Assembly: GCF_040717455.1 (NCBI RefSeq) | Contig: NZ_JBFEFH010000016.1 | Location: forward strand, 95,166-159,165 | Length of the DNA: 64,000 bases | Reading direction: 5' to 3' | Origin: Tautonia sp040717455 | GTDB taxonomy: Bacteria; Planctomycetota; Planctomycetia; Isosphaerales; Isosphaeraceae | Shown here: positions 8,743 to 17,093 of the stretch, in pieces | Layout: each line of letters starts with the position of its first letter | How positions within the stretch are numbered: position 1 is the first letter of the stretch | The notes under the pieces: generated by a model | Seen by the model: only the letters and a program-made list of their open reading frames with translations | Told to the model about the DNA's origin: nothing | The model's database searches: none | Program-made: the position numbers and the translations under genes

Positions 8743-8782
8743 CGATCGCCGGCTGCTCGTGGCAAGGAGCAGCCGGCGATCG
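8743..8782 (+). terminator. Hairpin terminator after DUF1559 gene
   Basis: A perfect 16-bp stem (CGATCGCCGGCTGCTC and its complement) with an 8-base loop lies 25 bases after the stop codon. There is no clear T-run, so it may stabilise the 3' end rather than terminate alone. Confidence 0.5.
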
Positions 8783-8836
8783 GCTTGCGCCCGCTGATCC
8801 CCTTCCGCCCCGGACCCTCGATCGAGATTCTTGACC

Positions 8837-11731
8837 ATGCGACCGCGATGGGCCGGGCTGGCCGCTCTCGTGCTGGCCGGCGGCATTGGAGTGATCTCCT
8901 GGTTCGTCCGCGACGCGCAGCATCGGCGCTTCGAGCAATCGCTCCGCGAGGCCCGTGCCGCGTTGCTCGACGGCCGATTCGCTACCGCTCGCCGGCAACT
9001 TGCCGACCTGGCCGAGTCCCGGCCATCACACGGCGAGACCCTCTACTTGCTCGGCCTCTGTGAGCAGCAACTCGGCAACCCCTCCCGTGCCGAGGACGCC
9101 TGGCAACGCATCCCCGATGAGTCATCCGACCTCGGCCCCGCCCTTGTCCAATGGGCCGAGATCGAGCAGCAGCGCGGCCGGCTCGCCCGGGCCGAAGAGC
9201 GCCTGCGTCGCGGCATCACCATCGGCGGGGCCCACCGGCCCATCGCTCGCTGGGAACTGGTGCGTTTGCTCCGTCCCCAGGGGCGGTTCGACGAGGCCCG
9301 CCGGATCTTCCGCGACGGATTCGCCGAACATCCCGAGCCGATCGAGGCGCTCAAGGTCCTCTACTGGCTCGACGTCGACCCCTTCCCCATCGAGACCGTC
9401 CGCCGCGACCTGACCGAGGCCCACCGCCTCGCCCCCGACGACGACCGCGTCTGGCTCGGCCTGGCCTACCTCGCCACCCGGTCCGGCCGGTTCACCGAGG
9501 CCGAGGACTGGCTCGACCGCTGCCTCGCTCGCCGCCCGAGCGACCCGGCGGTCTGGCAACACCGGCTCGAATGGGCCCTGGCCGCCGATCGCCCCGCCTC
9601 CGTCACCGAGGCGCTCCCCCACCTGCCCTCCGGCCCCGATTCCGAGGCTCAGGCGCTCCGGCTCCGCGCCTGGTTCGCCCGTCTCGATGGCGACCGCGCA
9701 CTCGAACGATCGAGCCTCGAACAACTCGACCGGGTCGCCCCCGGACAGCCCGAGGTCCTCGACCGCCTCGCCGCCATCGCCGCCGAGGAAGGCCGGCCCG
9801 ACGATTCGAGCCGCTACCGATCCGAGCGCGCCCGGCTCGAGCAGGATCGCGAAGCCTATGTCGCGTTACTCCTCGGCGACGATCCGTTGAGCCAGGCCGC
9901 TGCCCTGGCAGAGACGGCCACGGCCCTCGGCCGCCGGTTCGACGCCGATGCCTGGCGATCCTTGGCCGAGGGCCGCCCGGACTCGGTCGGGGCGATGTCC
10001 TCCGCGACGACCGGCGATTCTCGAACCCTGGCCGACCTCTTGCCCGAGCTCACCTCGCGCACCTCGGACGATTCGCGACCGACCTCCCGATCCAATGAGG
10101 TGCTCATCCCCCGATTCGAGGACGCCTCCGCATCGGCCGGGCTCGACTTCCGGCACGACAACGGCCAGGTCCCCGGCCGCCTCGTCCTGCCCGAGACGGG
10201 CGCCGGGGGCGTCGCCCTGCTCGACTTCGACGGCGATGGCCACCTCGACCTCTACGCCGTGCAGGCTGGGCCGTTTCCTCCACCCGCCGAGGCCCCGAAC
10301 GCCGACCGCCTGTACCGGAACCGGGGAAATGGCACGTTTGAAGACGTTTCCGAATCTTCCGGGATTGCCTCGCTGCCGGGCGGTTACGGGCACGGCGTGA
10401 CCGTGGGCGACATCAACAACGACGGGCATCCCGACCTCTTCATCACCCGATGGCGGTCGTATGCCCTCTACCGCAACCGGGGGGACGGCACCTTCGAGGA
10501 CATCACGGGGCCGAGCGGCCTCGGCGGCGACCGCGACTGGCCGACCTCGGCCGCCTTCGCCGACCTCGACGGCGACGGCGACCTCGACCTCTACGTCTGC
10601 CACTACCTCCGCTGGGACGAGCACGGCGACACCACCTGCCTCGACCCGAACGACCCCACCAAATACGCCTGCAACCCGATCGACTTCCCCGCCCTGCCCG
10701 ACCGCGTCTATCGCAACGACGACGGCCGATTCGTCGAGGTGACGCGAGATGCCGGCTTCGCCGTCGCCCCCGGCCGGGGGCTCGGGGTCGTCGCGGCCGA
10801 CGTCGATGACGACGGGCGGGTCGACCTGTTCGTCGCCAACGACATGACGGCCGATTTCCTGTTCATGAATCGGGGAGACTTCCGGTTCGAGGAGGTGGGC
10901 GCCGTCGCCGGTGTCGCCGCCAACGCCCACGGCAATTACCAGGCCGGCATGGGCACGGCCGTCGGCGACCTCGACGGCGACGCCCGGCTCGACCTGCTCG
11001 TCACCAACTATTACGAAGAATCGACCTCCTTCTTCCGGAACCTCGGCGGCGGCTTCTTCGCCGACCAGACGAGCGAGATCAACCTGAAGGCCCCCAGCCG
11101 ACACCTGCTCGGATTCGGCCTGGCCCTGCTCGACGCCAATCTCGACGGCCGGCTCGACCTCCTGAGCGCCAACGGCCACGTCCACGACGGCCGCCCCTCG
11201 TACCCCTGGACCATGCCCCCGCAGCTCCTGCTCGGGGGATCCGACGGCCGGCTGATCGACCCCGGCGCCGCCCCCGGCCCCCCGTTCGACCGGCTCGTGC
11301 TCGGCCGCGGCCTGGCCGTGGGCGACCTGGACAACGACGGGCTGCCCGACGCCGTCCTCCAGGCCCAGAACGCCCCCCTCGTCTTCCTCCACAACCAGAC
11401 CGAAGGTGCCGGGCGTTTCCTGACCCTCAAGCTCGAAGGCACGGAATCCAACCGCGACGCCGTCGGCGCGGTCGTCACGGTCGAGGCCGGCGGCCGTCGT
11501 CAGGTCGCCACCCGGTTCGGCGGCGGCAGCTACCAGTCGGCCGGCGATGCCCGCCTCCACTTCGGCCTCGGCGACGCCGACACCGTCGACGCCCTCGAGG
11601 TCCGCTGGCCCTCCGGCCTCGTCGAGCGGTTCACGTCCCTCAGCCCCGACGCCGGCCACCTCCTCCGAGAGGGCACCCCGGCTCCGCTCCCGCTCGCCGG
11701 GTTCCCCGCGGACGACACGGGGAACCCATGA
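8837..11731 (+). CDS. TPR + FG-GAP/VCBS + ASPIC/UnbV envelope protein (second copy)
   Basis: This 964-residue paralogue of the protein at 3737 has the same order of parts. An N-terminal membrane segment (WAGLAALVLAGGIGVISWFV, residues 5-24) is followed by TPR-like helices to about residue 400. FG-GAP blades start near residue 422 (RFEDASASAGLDFRHDNG), with DFDGDGHLDLYAVQ, DINNDGHPDLFITRW and DLDGDGDLDLYVCHY. An ASPIC/UnbV domain begins near residue 858 (LKLEGTESNRDAVGAVVTVE). The ATG at 8837 is preferred over the in-frame TTG two codons earlier. The two copies bracket the lipoprotein/DUF1559 pair on one strand. The protein probably faces the periplasm or the outside; a ligand cannot be deduced. 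Confidence 0.85.
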   Translation: MRPRWAGLAALVLAGGIGVISWFVRDAQHRRFEQSLREARAALLDGRFATARRQLADLAESRPSHGETLYLLGLCEQQLGNPSRAEDAWQRIPDESSDLGPALVQWAEIEQQRGRLARAEERLRRGITIGGAHRPIARWELVRLLRPQGRFDEARRIFRDGFAEHPEPIEALKVLYWLDVDPFPIETVRRDLTEAHRLAPDDDRVWLGLAYLATRSGRFTEAEDWLDRCLARRPSDPAVWQHRLEWALAADRPASVTEALPHLPSGPDSEAQALRLRAWFARLDGDRALERSSLEQLDRVAPGQPEVLDRLAAIAAEEGRPDDSSRYRSERARLEQDREAYVALLLGDDPLSQAAALAETATALGRRFDADAWRSLAEGRPDSVGAMSSATTGDSRTLADLLPELTSRTSDDSRPTSRSNEVLIPRFEDASASAGLDFRHDNGQVPGRLVLPETGAGGVALLDFDGDGHLDLYAVQAGPFPPPAEAPNADRLYRNRGNGTFEDVSESSGIASLPGGYGHGVTVGDINNDGHPDLFITRWRSYALYRNRGDGTFEDITGPSGLGGDRDWPTSAAFADLDGDGDLDLYVCHYLRWDEHGDTTCLDPNDPTKYACNPIDFPALPDRVYRNDDGRFVEVTRDAGFAVAPGRGLGVVAADVDDDGRVDLFVANDMTADFLFMNRGDFRFEEVGAVAGVAANAHGNYQAGMGTAVGDLDGDARLDLLVTNYYEESTSFFRNLGGGFFADQTSEINLKAPSRHLLGFGLALLDANLDGRLDLLSANGHVHDGRPSYPWTMPPQLLLGGSDGRLIDPGAAPGPPFDRLVLGRGLAVGDLDNDGLPDAVLQAQNAPLVFLHNQTEGAGRFLTLKLEGTESNRDAVGAVVTVEAGGRRQVATRFGGGSYQSAGDARLHFGLGDADTVDALEVRWPSGLVERFTSLSPDAGHLLREGTPAPLPLAGFPADDTGNP

Positions 11732-11819
11732 GCACGTTCTCACGACCGACTCCTCACCCGATTCCCCGAACACCCCTTCCGGCCCGGCCTCGCGGGCCCC
11801 GACGCGGAGACGATCGCCG

Positions 11820-13049
11820 ATGAGTTCGATGGCAGGGACCGGCCGGATTGCCTCGATGGACCAGTTCCGCGGCTACACGGTCGCCGGCATGTTCGTGGTG
11901 AACTTCCTCGGCGCCTTCGCCGCGATCCACTCGGTCCTGAAGCACAATAATACGTACTTCAGCTATGCCGATTCGATCATGCCCAGCTTCATGTTCGCCT
12001 GCGGCTTCTCGTACCGGCTCAGCCTGCTGCGCCGCCTCGATCAGGTCGGGCCGTCGCTCGCCTATCGCCGAATTGCCTGGCGGAGCCTCGGGCTGGTCCT
12101 CATCTCGCTCGTCGTCTACGGCGTCGGCTTCCGCTTCGAATCGTGGGACGCGATGACCGGCCCGGGCATCGCGAAGGCCCTGGCCGAGCTGGTCAAGGCC
12201 GACGCCTGGGAGGTCCTGGCGATCATCGGCGTCTGCCAGCTCCTCATCATGCCCGTCGTCGCCCGGTCGGCCTGGGTTCGCCTCGCCACCATGTTCGGCT
12301 TCTCGGCCGCCCACTTCCTCCTGTCGTACGCGTTCAACTACGACTTCGTCTCCGGGCAGCCGAACGGGATGGACGACCTCTGGGGGACCACCGGCCGGCG
12401 CGCCTGGGACGGCGGGACTTTCGGCCTCCTGCACTGGTCGGTCCCCATGCTCGCCGGCACCCTCGCGTACGACATCATCACCGCCGCCGGGCGCCCCCGC
12501 GGGTCGGCCGCCGCCCGATTGATCGCCTGGGGGGCGCTCGTCATGATCGTCTCCTATGCACTCTCTTGCTTCAGCACCCTTTACACCGCCGACGACCGCC
12601 GCACCGGCGAATCCGGCGAGCCGATCGACATCGCCGTCTCCCCCGTCATCCCCCCGCTCGGCCGCCTCTCCGACCGCCCCCCGGCCGAACTCCTCGCCAC
12701 CGCCCCCCTGGTCGAGCCGGAAGTCCTGGCCAAGAACTACTGGATGATGGACAAGCGCATCGTCACCATCCCGTTCATCTGGTTCAGCACCGGCTTCGCC
12801 CTCGCCCTGTACGGCCTGTTCGTCATCGCCTGCGACCGCTTCGGCGCCTCCTTCGAATTGTTCCGCCTGCTCGGCATGAACCCCCTGGCCGCCTACATCA
12901 TTCACGGCGTCGTGGAACGCACGGTGTATGCCTTCGTCCCCAGGGATTCCCCCCTCTGGTGGACGATGATCGGCCTGGCCATCTTCTTCACCATCACCCT
13001 CGTCTTCGTCCGATTCCTCGACCGTCAGAAGATCTACCTGCGCCTCTGA
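11820..13049 (+). CDS. Multi-TM acyltransferase-like protein (COG4299/HGSNAT-type)
   Basis: The 409-residue protein has about ten hydrophobic segments. It starts with IASMDQFRGYTVAGMFVVNF, the D-x-x-R-G beginning typical of membrane acyltransferases related to heparan-alpha-glucosaminide N-acetyltransferase and DUF5009 proteins. These pass acyl groups across a membrane to sugars, so modification of a cell-surface glycan is the likely role; the donor and acceptor are unknown. The C-terminal LLGMNPLAAYIIHGVVERTV fits the family. The start at 11820 lies about 90 bases after the UnbV stop, with GGAG upstream; an ATG at 11728 is out of frame. It may be cotranscribed with the UnbV gene. Confidence 0.72.
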   Translation: MSSMAGTGRIASMDQFRGYTVAGMFVVNFLGAFAAIHSVLKHNNTYFSYADSIMPSFMFACGFSYRLSLLRRLDQVGPSLAYRRIAWRSLGLVLISLVVYGVGFRFESWDAMTGPGIAKALAELVKADAWEVLAIIGVCQLLIMPVVARSAWVRLATMFGFSAAHFLLSYAFNYDFVSGQPNGMDDLWGTTGRRAWDGGTFGLLHWSVPMLAGTLAYDIITAAGRPRGSAAARLIAWGALVMIVSYALSCFSTLYTADDRRTGESGEPIDIAVSPVIPPLGRLSDRPPAELLATAPLVEPEVLAKNYWMMDKRIVTIPFIWFSTGFALALYGLFVIACDRFGASFELFRLLGMNPLAAYIIHGVVERTVYAFVPRDSPLWWTMIGLAIFFTITLVFVRFLDRQKIYLRL

Positions 13050-13082
13050 TCTCTCAAGAAGGCGTCACGATTGACTCGACTC

Positions 13083-13111
13083 CCTGTTGAACATCCGATA
13101 AACTCAACAGG
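13083..13111 (+). promoter_or_regulatory. Inverted repeat between acyltransferase and cytochrome genes
   Basis: CCTGTTGA and TCAACAGG are perfect 8-base arms with 13 bases between them, located in the 121-base gap before the PSCyt1 gene. It could be an operator or a weak terminator; it has no T-run. Confidence 0.25.
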
Positions 13112-13170
13112 AACGTCGCAGGGAAATGCCCCCGGGCCTCGATCGTCCCGAGCAGCGAGAGGTTGCCCCG

Positions 13171-15375
13171 ATGAGCCTTGCCCCCGAGTCGGTCGGTCGC
13201 TGGAGCGGTCGAAGGATCACCACCGCCGCAACCCTGGCCATCGTGCTGGGGCTGGCCCCCCAGGCCCGCCCCGCGGCCGACGACGCCGACGGCCTGGCCC
13301 TGTTCGAGGCGAAGATCCGCCCCGTCCTGATCGAGCAGTGCTACAGTTGTCACTCGGCCGAGCACGACGCCGCCAAGGGGGGCCTGCGGCTCGACACTCA
13401 CGCCGCCATGCTCCAGGGGGGCGACGGCGGCCCGGCCGTCGAGCCGGGCGACCCGGAGCTGAGCCTGCTCATCGAGGCCATCCGCTACGACTCCTATGTC
13501 CAGATGCCCCCATCCAAGAAACTCGCGCCCGAGGTGATCGCCGCCTTCGAGCAGTGGGTGGCGATGGGGGCCCCCGACCCCCGCGACGCCGACGGCCCCG
13601 CCGCCCCCGAGCCCTCGGCCGAGGGGATCGACTGGGAGGCCGCCCGATCCTCCTGGACCTACCAGCCTCCGCAACGGTCCGAACCGCCCGAGGTGTCCGA
13701 CCCCTCCTGGGTCCGATCGCCCATCGACGCCTTCATCCTCGCCCGCCTCGATGACGCCGGCCTGGCCCCGAACCCCGAGGCCGACCGCCGGACCCTCGCC
13801 CGTCGCCTCTCGATCGACCTGATCGGCCTGCCGCCCGACCCGCTCGAGGTCGAGGCATTCGTGGCCGATCCGTCCCCCAACGCCGTCGAAGACTATGTTG
13901 ATCGCCTGCTAGCCTCGCCTCACTTCGGCGAGCGTTGGGCACGGGTCTGGCTCGACCTGGCCCGCTACGCGGAAGATCAGGCCCATATCGTCGGCGACGA
14001 CACGTCGCTCACCTATCCCAACGCCTACCTCTATCGCGACTGGCTGATTGCCGCCCTCAACGACGACCTGCCTTATGACACCTTCATCCGTCGCCAGCTC
14101 GCCGCCGACCTGATCGAGCCGGCCGACGCCGACGAGCTGGCCGCGCTCGGCTTCATCGGCCTCGGGCCGAAGTACTACCGCCGCAATTCCCCCGAGGTCA
14201 TGGCCGAGGAGTGGGAAGACCGGGTCGACGTCGTCTCCCGCGGCCTGCTCGGCCTGACGGTCGCCTGCGCCCGCTGCCACGATCACAAGTATGATCCCAT
14301 CTCGACCGAAGACTACTACGCCCTGGCCGGGGTCTTCGCCAGCACCGTCATGTTCAACCAGCCGCTCACCGACGAATGCGAGCTGGACAAGGACGGCGGC
14401 GCCAAGGCCCCCGAGGAGGCCGTGCACATCATCAAGGATGCCGAACCGAAAGATCTCAACGTCTTCATCCGCGGCAATGTCGAGCAGAAGGGGCCGGTCG
14501 CCCGCCGCCACTTCCTCACGGTCCTCTCCGACGGCGAGCCGACTCCCCTGGGCGACGAGACCTCCAGCGGTCGGCTCGACCTGGCCGAGGCGATCGCCGA
14601 CCCGAGCAACCCCCTGACCTCCCGCGTCGTCGTCAACCGCATCTGGGGCCAACTGTTCGGCCGATCGATCGTCGGCACGCCCAGCAACTTCGGCATCCTC
14701 GGTGAGAAGCCCACCCACCCCGAACTGCTCGACGACCTGGCCGCGCGGTTCGTCACCGAGGGGAACTGGTCGCTCAAGACCTTGATCCGAGAACTGGCCA
14801 CCTCCAGCACCTATCGCCAGTCGAGCGCCATCACCGACACCCACCGCGCCATCGACCCCGAGAACACCCTCTATGCCCGGGCCAGCCGCAAGCGCCTGGT
14901 GGTCGAGAGCTGGCGCGACTCGGTCCTTTCCGCCTCCGGCACGCTCGACCGCACCGTCGGCGGCCCGTCGATCGACCCGAGCGATCCCGAAATCGGCCGC
15001 CGCACCCTCTACAGCCGGATCAGCCGCCTGGAGCTGCACCCGATGCTCGCGCGGTTCGACTTCCCCGACCCGAACGCCCACAGCGACGGCCGGGCCCGCA
15101 CCACCACCCCGCTCCAGAAGCTCTTCGTCCTGAACAGCCCGTTCGTCACCCACCACGCCGACCGCCTGGCCGACCGCCTGGCGACCGAGGCCGGCGACGA
15201 CACCCAGGCCCGGATCGACCTGGCCTATCGCCTGCTCTACGCCCGCCCCCCCAGCGAGGCCGAGACGCAACTGGCCCTCTCCTTCCTGGGCTCCGACTCC
15301 TGCGACGACCACGATCGCTGGGCCGTCTACGCCCAGGCCTTGCTCGCCTCCAATGAATTCCTCCTGATCGACTGA
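13171..15375 (+). CDS. PSCyt1 / DUF1549 / DUF1553 exported cytochrome protein
   Basis: The 734-residue protein has a signal-like start and a single c-type heme site CYSCH near residue 57 inside a PSCyt1 domain (IRPVLIEQCYSCHSAEHDAAKGGLRLD). A DUF1549 domain (PIDAFILARLDDAGL, then LASPHFGERWARVWLDLARYAE) covers roughly residues 185-390 and a DUF1553 domain (NPLTSRVVVNRIWGQLFGRSIV) about 470-710. This architecture is typical of Planctomycetes and Verrucomicrobia and nearly always lies beside a DUF1501 gene, as here (50 bases downstream). A periplasmic redox or polymer-degrading role is suspected but unproven. ATG 13171, with GAGAGG upstream, is preferred to the in-frame ATG at 13126 because it gives a cleaner signal peptide. 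Confidence 0.9.
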   Translation: MSLAPESVGRWSGRRITTAATLAIVLGLAPQARPAADDADGLALFEAKIRPVLIEQCYSCHSAEHDAAKGGLRLDTHAAMLQGGDGGPAVEPGDPELSLLIEAIRYDSYVQMPPSKKLAPEVIAAFEQWVAMGAPDPRDADGPAAPEPSAEGIDWEAARSSWTYQPPQRSEPPEVSDPSWVRSPIDAFILARLDDAGLAPNPEADRRTLARRLSIDLIGLPPDPLEVEAFVADPSPNAVEDYVDRLLASPHFGERWARVWLDLARYAEDQAHIVGDDTSLTYPNAYLYRDWLIAALNDDLPYDTFIRRQLAADLIEPADADELAALGFIGLGPKYYRRNSPEVMAEEWEDRVDVVSRGLLGLTVACARCHDHKYDPISTEDYYALAGVFASTVMFNQPLTDECELDKDGGAKAPEEAVHIIKDAEPKDLNVFIRGNVEQKGPVARRHFLTVLSDGEPTPLGDETSSGRLDLAEAIADPSNPLTSRVVVNRIWGQLFGRSIVGTPSNFGILGEKPTHPELLDDLAARFVTEGNWSLKTLIRELATSSTYRQSSAITDTHRAIDPENTLYARASRKRLVVESWRDSVLSASGTLDRTVGGPSIDPSDPEIGRRTLYSRISRLELHPMLARFDFPDPNAHSDGRARTTTPLQKLFVLNSPFVTHHADRLADRLATEAGDDTQARIDLAYRLLYARPPSEAETQLALSFLGSDSCDDHDRWAVYAQALLASNEFLLID

Positions 15376-15425
15376 TTCCGTCCCGACCCCACCCCTGCCC
15401 CCCTGCCCCGACAAGGAGCCTCGCC

Positions 15426-16874
15426 ATGAGCCCCGACCCCCGCGGCCCCCGCCGGCCCTTGACCCGTCGCCAGATGCTCGGACGCACCGGGGCCGGGTTC
15501 GGCCTGCTCGGCCTGGCCGGCGCCTTGGAATCGGCCGGCCTGCTCGCCCCCACGGCCGCGCACGGGGCCGCCGCGCACGGCGTCGGCCTCGGCGGCATGC
15601 ACCACCCGGCGAAGGCGAAGCGGGTCATCTTCCTGTTCATGAATGGGGCCCCTTCGCACGTCGACACGTTCGACCCGAAGCCCGCCCTGGCCCGCTACTC
15701 CGGCGAGACCCCCTCGGCCGACGAGTTCAAGCTGGAGCGGAAACTCAAGGGGGGGACCTTCATGCCCTCCCCCTTCCGCTTCCGCCCCCACGGCGAGAGC
15801 GGCGTGGTGATGAGCGACTTGTTCCCGCACCTCTCCCACTTCGCCGACGACCTCTGCGTCCTCCGCGGCATGCACACCGACACGCCGAACCACGAGCCGG
15901 GCCTGCTCCTCATGCACTCCGGCCACCAGCAGCCGACCCGCCCGAGCCTCGGCTCGTGGCTCTCCTACGGCCTCGGGTCCGAGAACGCGAACCTGCCGCC
16001 GTTCGTCGTCCTCTGCCCTGGCCTGCCGGTCGTCGGCCCGCAACTCTGGTCGAGCGCCTTCCTGCCGGGCGAGCATCAAGGCATGTCGGTCAACACGTCC
16101 GACCTCGATGTGCACAAGATGATCGCCCACCTGAAGCACTCGAAGCTCGACCGGGCCGAGCAGCGCAAGCAGCTCGACCTCATCCAGCAGATGAACGACC
16201 TGCACCGCTCCAGCCGGCCCCACGAGTCGGCGCTCGACGCCCAGATCTCCTCCCTCGAACTCGCCTTCCAGATGCAGACCGAGGCCGGCGAGGCGTTCGA
16301 CCTCTCCCGGGAGCCCGACCGCCTCCGCGAGACCTACGGCCGCACCACCTTCGGCCAGTCGTGCCTGCTCGCCCGCCGCCTGGTCGAGCGCGACGTCCGC
16401 GTGGTCCAGGTCTACTACGTCGACGGCCAGAACAAGCAGCCCTGGGACACCCACTCGGCCAACGACCGCGGCCACCGCCGCCTCTGCGCCGACGCCGACC
16501 GCGCCACCGCCGCCCTGCTCGGCGACCTGAAGGCCCGCGGCCTGCTCGAGGACACCCTGGTCATCTGGGGCGGCGAGTTCGGCCGCACCCCCTATTCCGA
16601 GCCGGCCAAGAAGGGGGACCCCGGCCGCGACCACCACCACACCGGCTTCTCCATGTTCCTGGCCGGCGGCGGGGTCAAGGGCGGCTACACCCACGGCGCG
16701 ACCGACGAGTTCGGCATGAACGCCATCGAGGGCCGCATGCACGTCCACGACCTGCACGCCACCGCCCTGCACCTGCTCGGCATCGACCACGAGCGCCTCA
16801 CCTACCGCTACTCCGGCCGAGACTTCCGCCTGACCGACGTCTACGGCTCGGTCATCCAGGACATCATCGCCTGA
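15426..16874 (+). CDS. DUF1501 Tat-exported protein, partner of PSCyt1 protein
   Basis: This 482-residue DUF1501 protein belongs to the sulfatase/alkaline-phosphatase-like superfamily. The N-terminal RRPLTRRQMLGRTGAGFGLL is a twin-arginine signal. Family landmarks are VIFLFMNGAPSHVDTFDPKP, LRGMHTDTPNHEPG, QSCLLARRLVERDVRVVQVY, WDTHSANDRGHRR, LVIWGGEFGRTPYSE and DHHHTGFSMFLAGGGVKGG, which carry the predicted metal-binding Asp and His residues. AAGGAG precedes the ATG. It follows the PSCyt1 gene by 50 bases and is almost certainly in the same operon, as in most planctomycetes. The substrate is not known. Confidence 0.92.
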   Translation: MSPDPRGPRRPLTRRQMLGRTGAGFGLLGLAGALESAGLLAPTAAHGAAAHGVGLGGMHHPAKAKRVIFLFMNGAPSHVDTFDPKPALARYSGETPSADEFKLERKLKGGTFMPSPFRFRPHGESGVVMSDLFPHLSHFADDLCVLRGMHTDTPNHEPGLLLMHSGHQQPTRPSLGSWLSYGLGSENANLPPFVVLCPGLPVVGPQLWSSAFLPGEHQGMSVNTSDLDVHKMIAHLKHSKLDRAEQRKQLDLIQQMNDLHRSSRPHESALDAQISSLELAFQMQTEAGEAFDLSREPDRLRETYGRTTFGQSCLLARRLVERDVRVVQVYYVDGQNKQPWDTHSANDRGHRRLCADADRATAALLGDLKARGLLEDTLVIWGGEFGRTPYSEPAKKGDPGRDHHHTGFSMFLAGGGVKGGYTHGATDEFGMNAIEGRMHVHDLHATALHLLGIDHERLTYRYSGRDFRLTDVYGSVIQDIIA

Positions 16875-17093
16875 GCACCCCATTCCATTTCAGAGATCAA
16901 CATTCATTGCCCGGCCTCCCTCGGGGGGCTGGGCGACCAACCTCGCGGCCTCTTCGCCCCCTCGTGAGGGGCCCCGCCCCCCCCGCGCTCGGCCCGCGGC
17001 TCGCCCGGATTCGGCTTCCGGTCCGGCACGCCGCTCGCTACGATCCTCCGTTCCGCCATTCCAAATGAGACGCGGCCGAGAGGATCGATCGGG

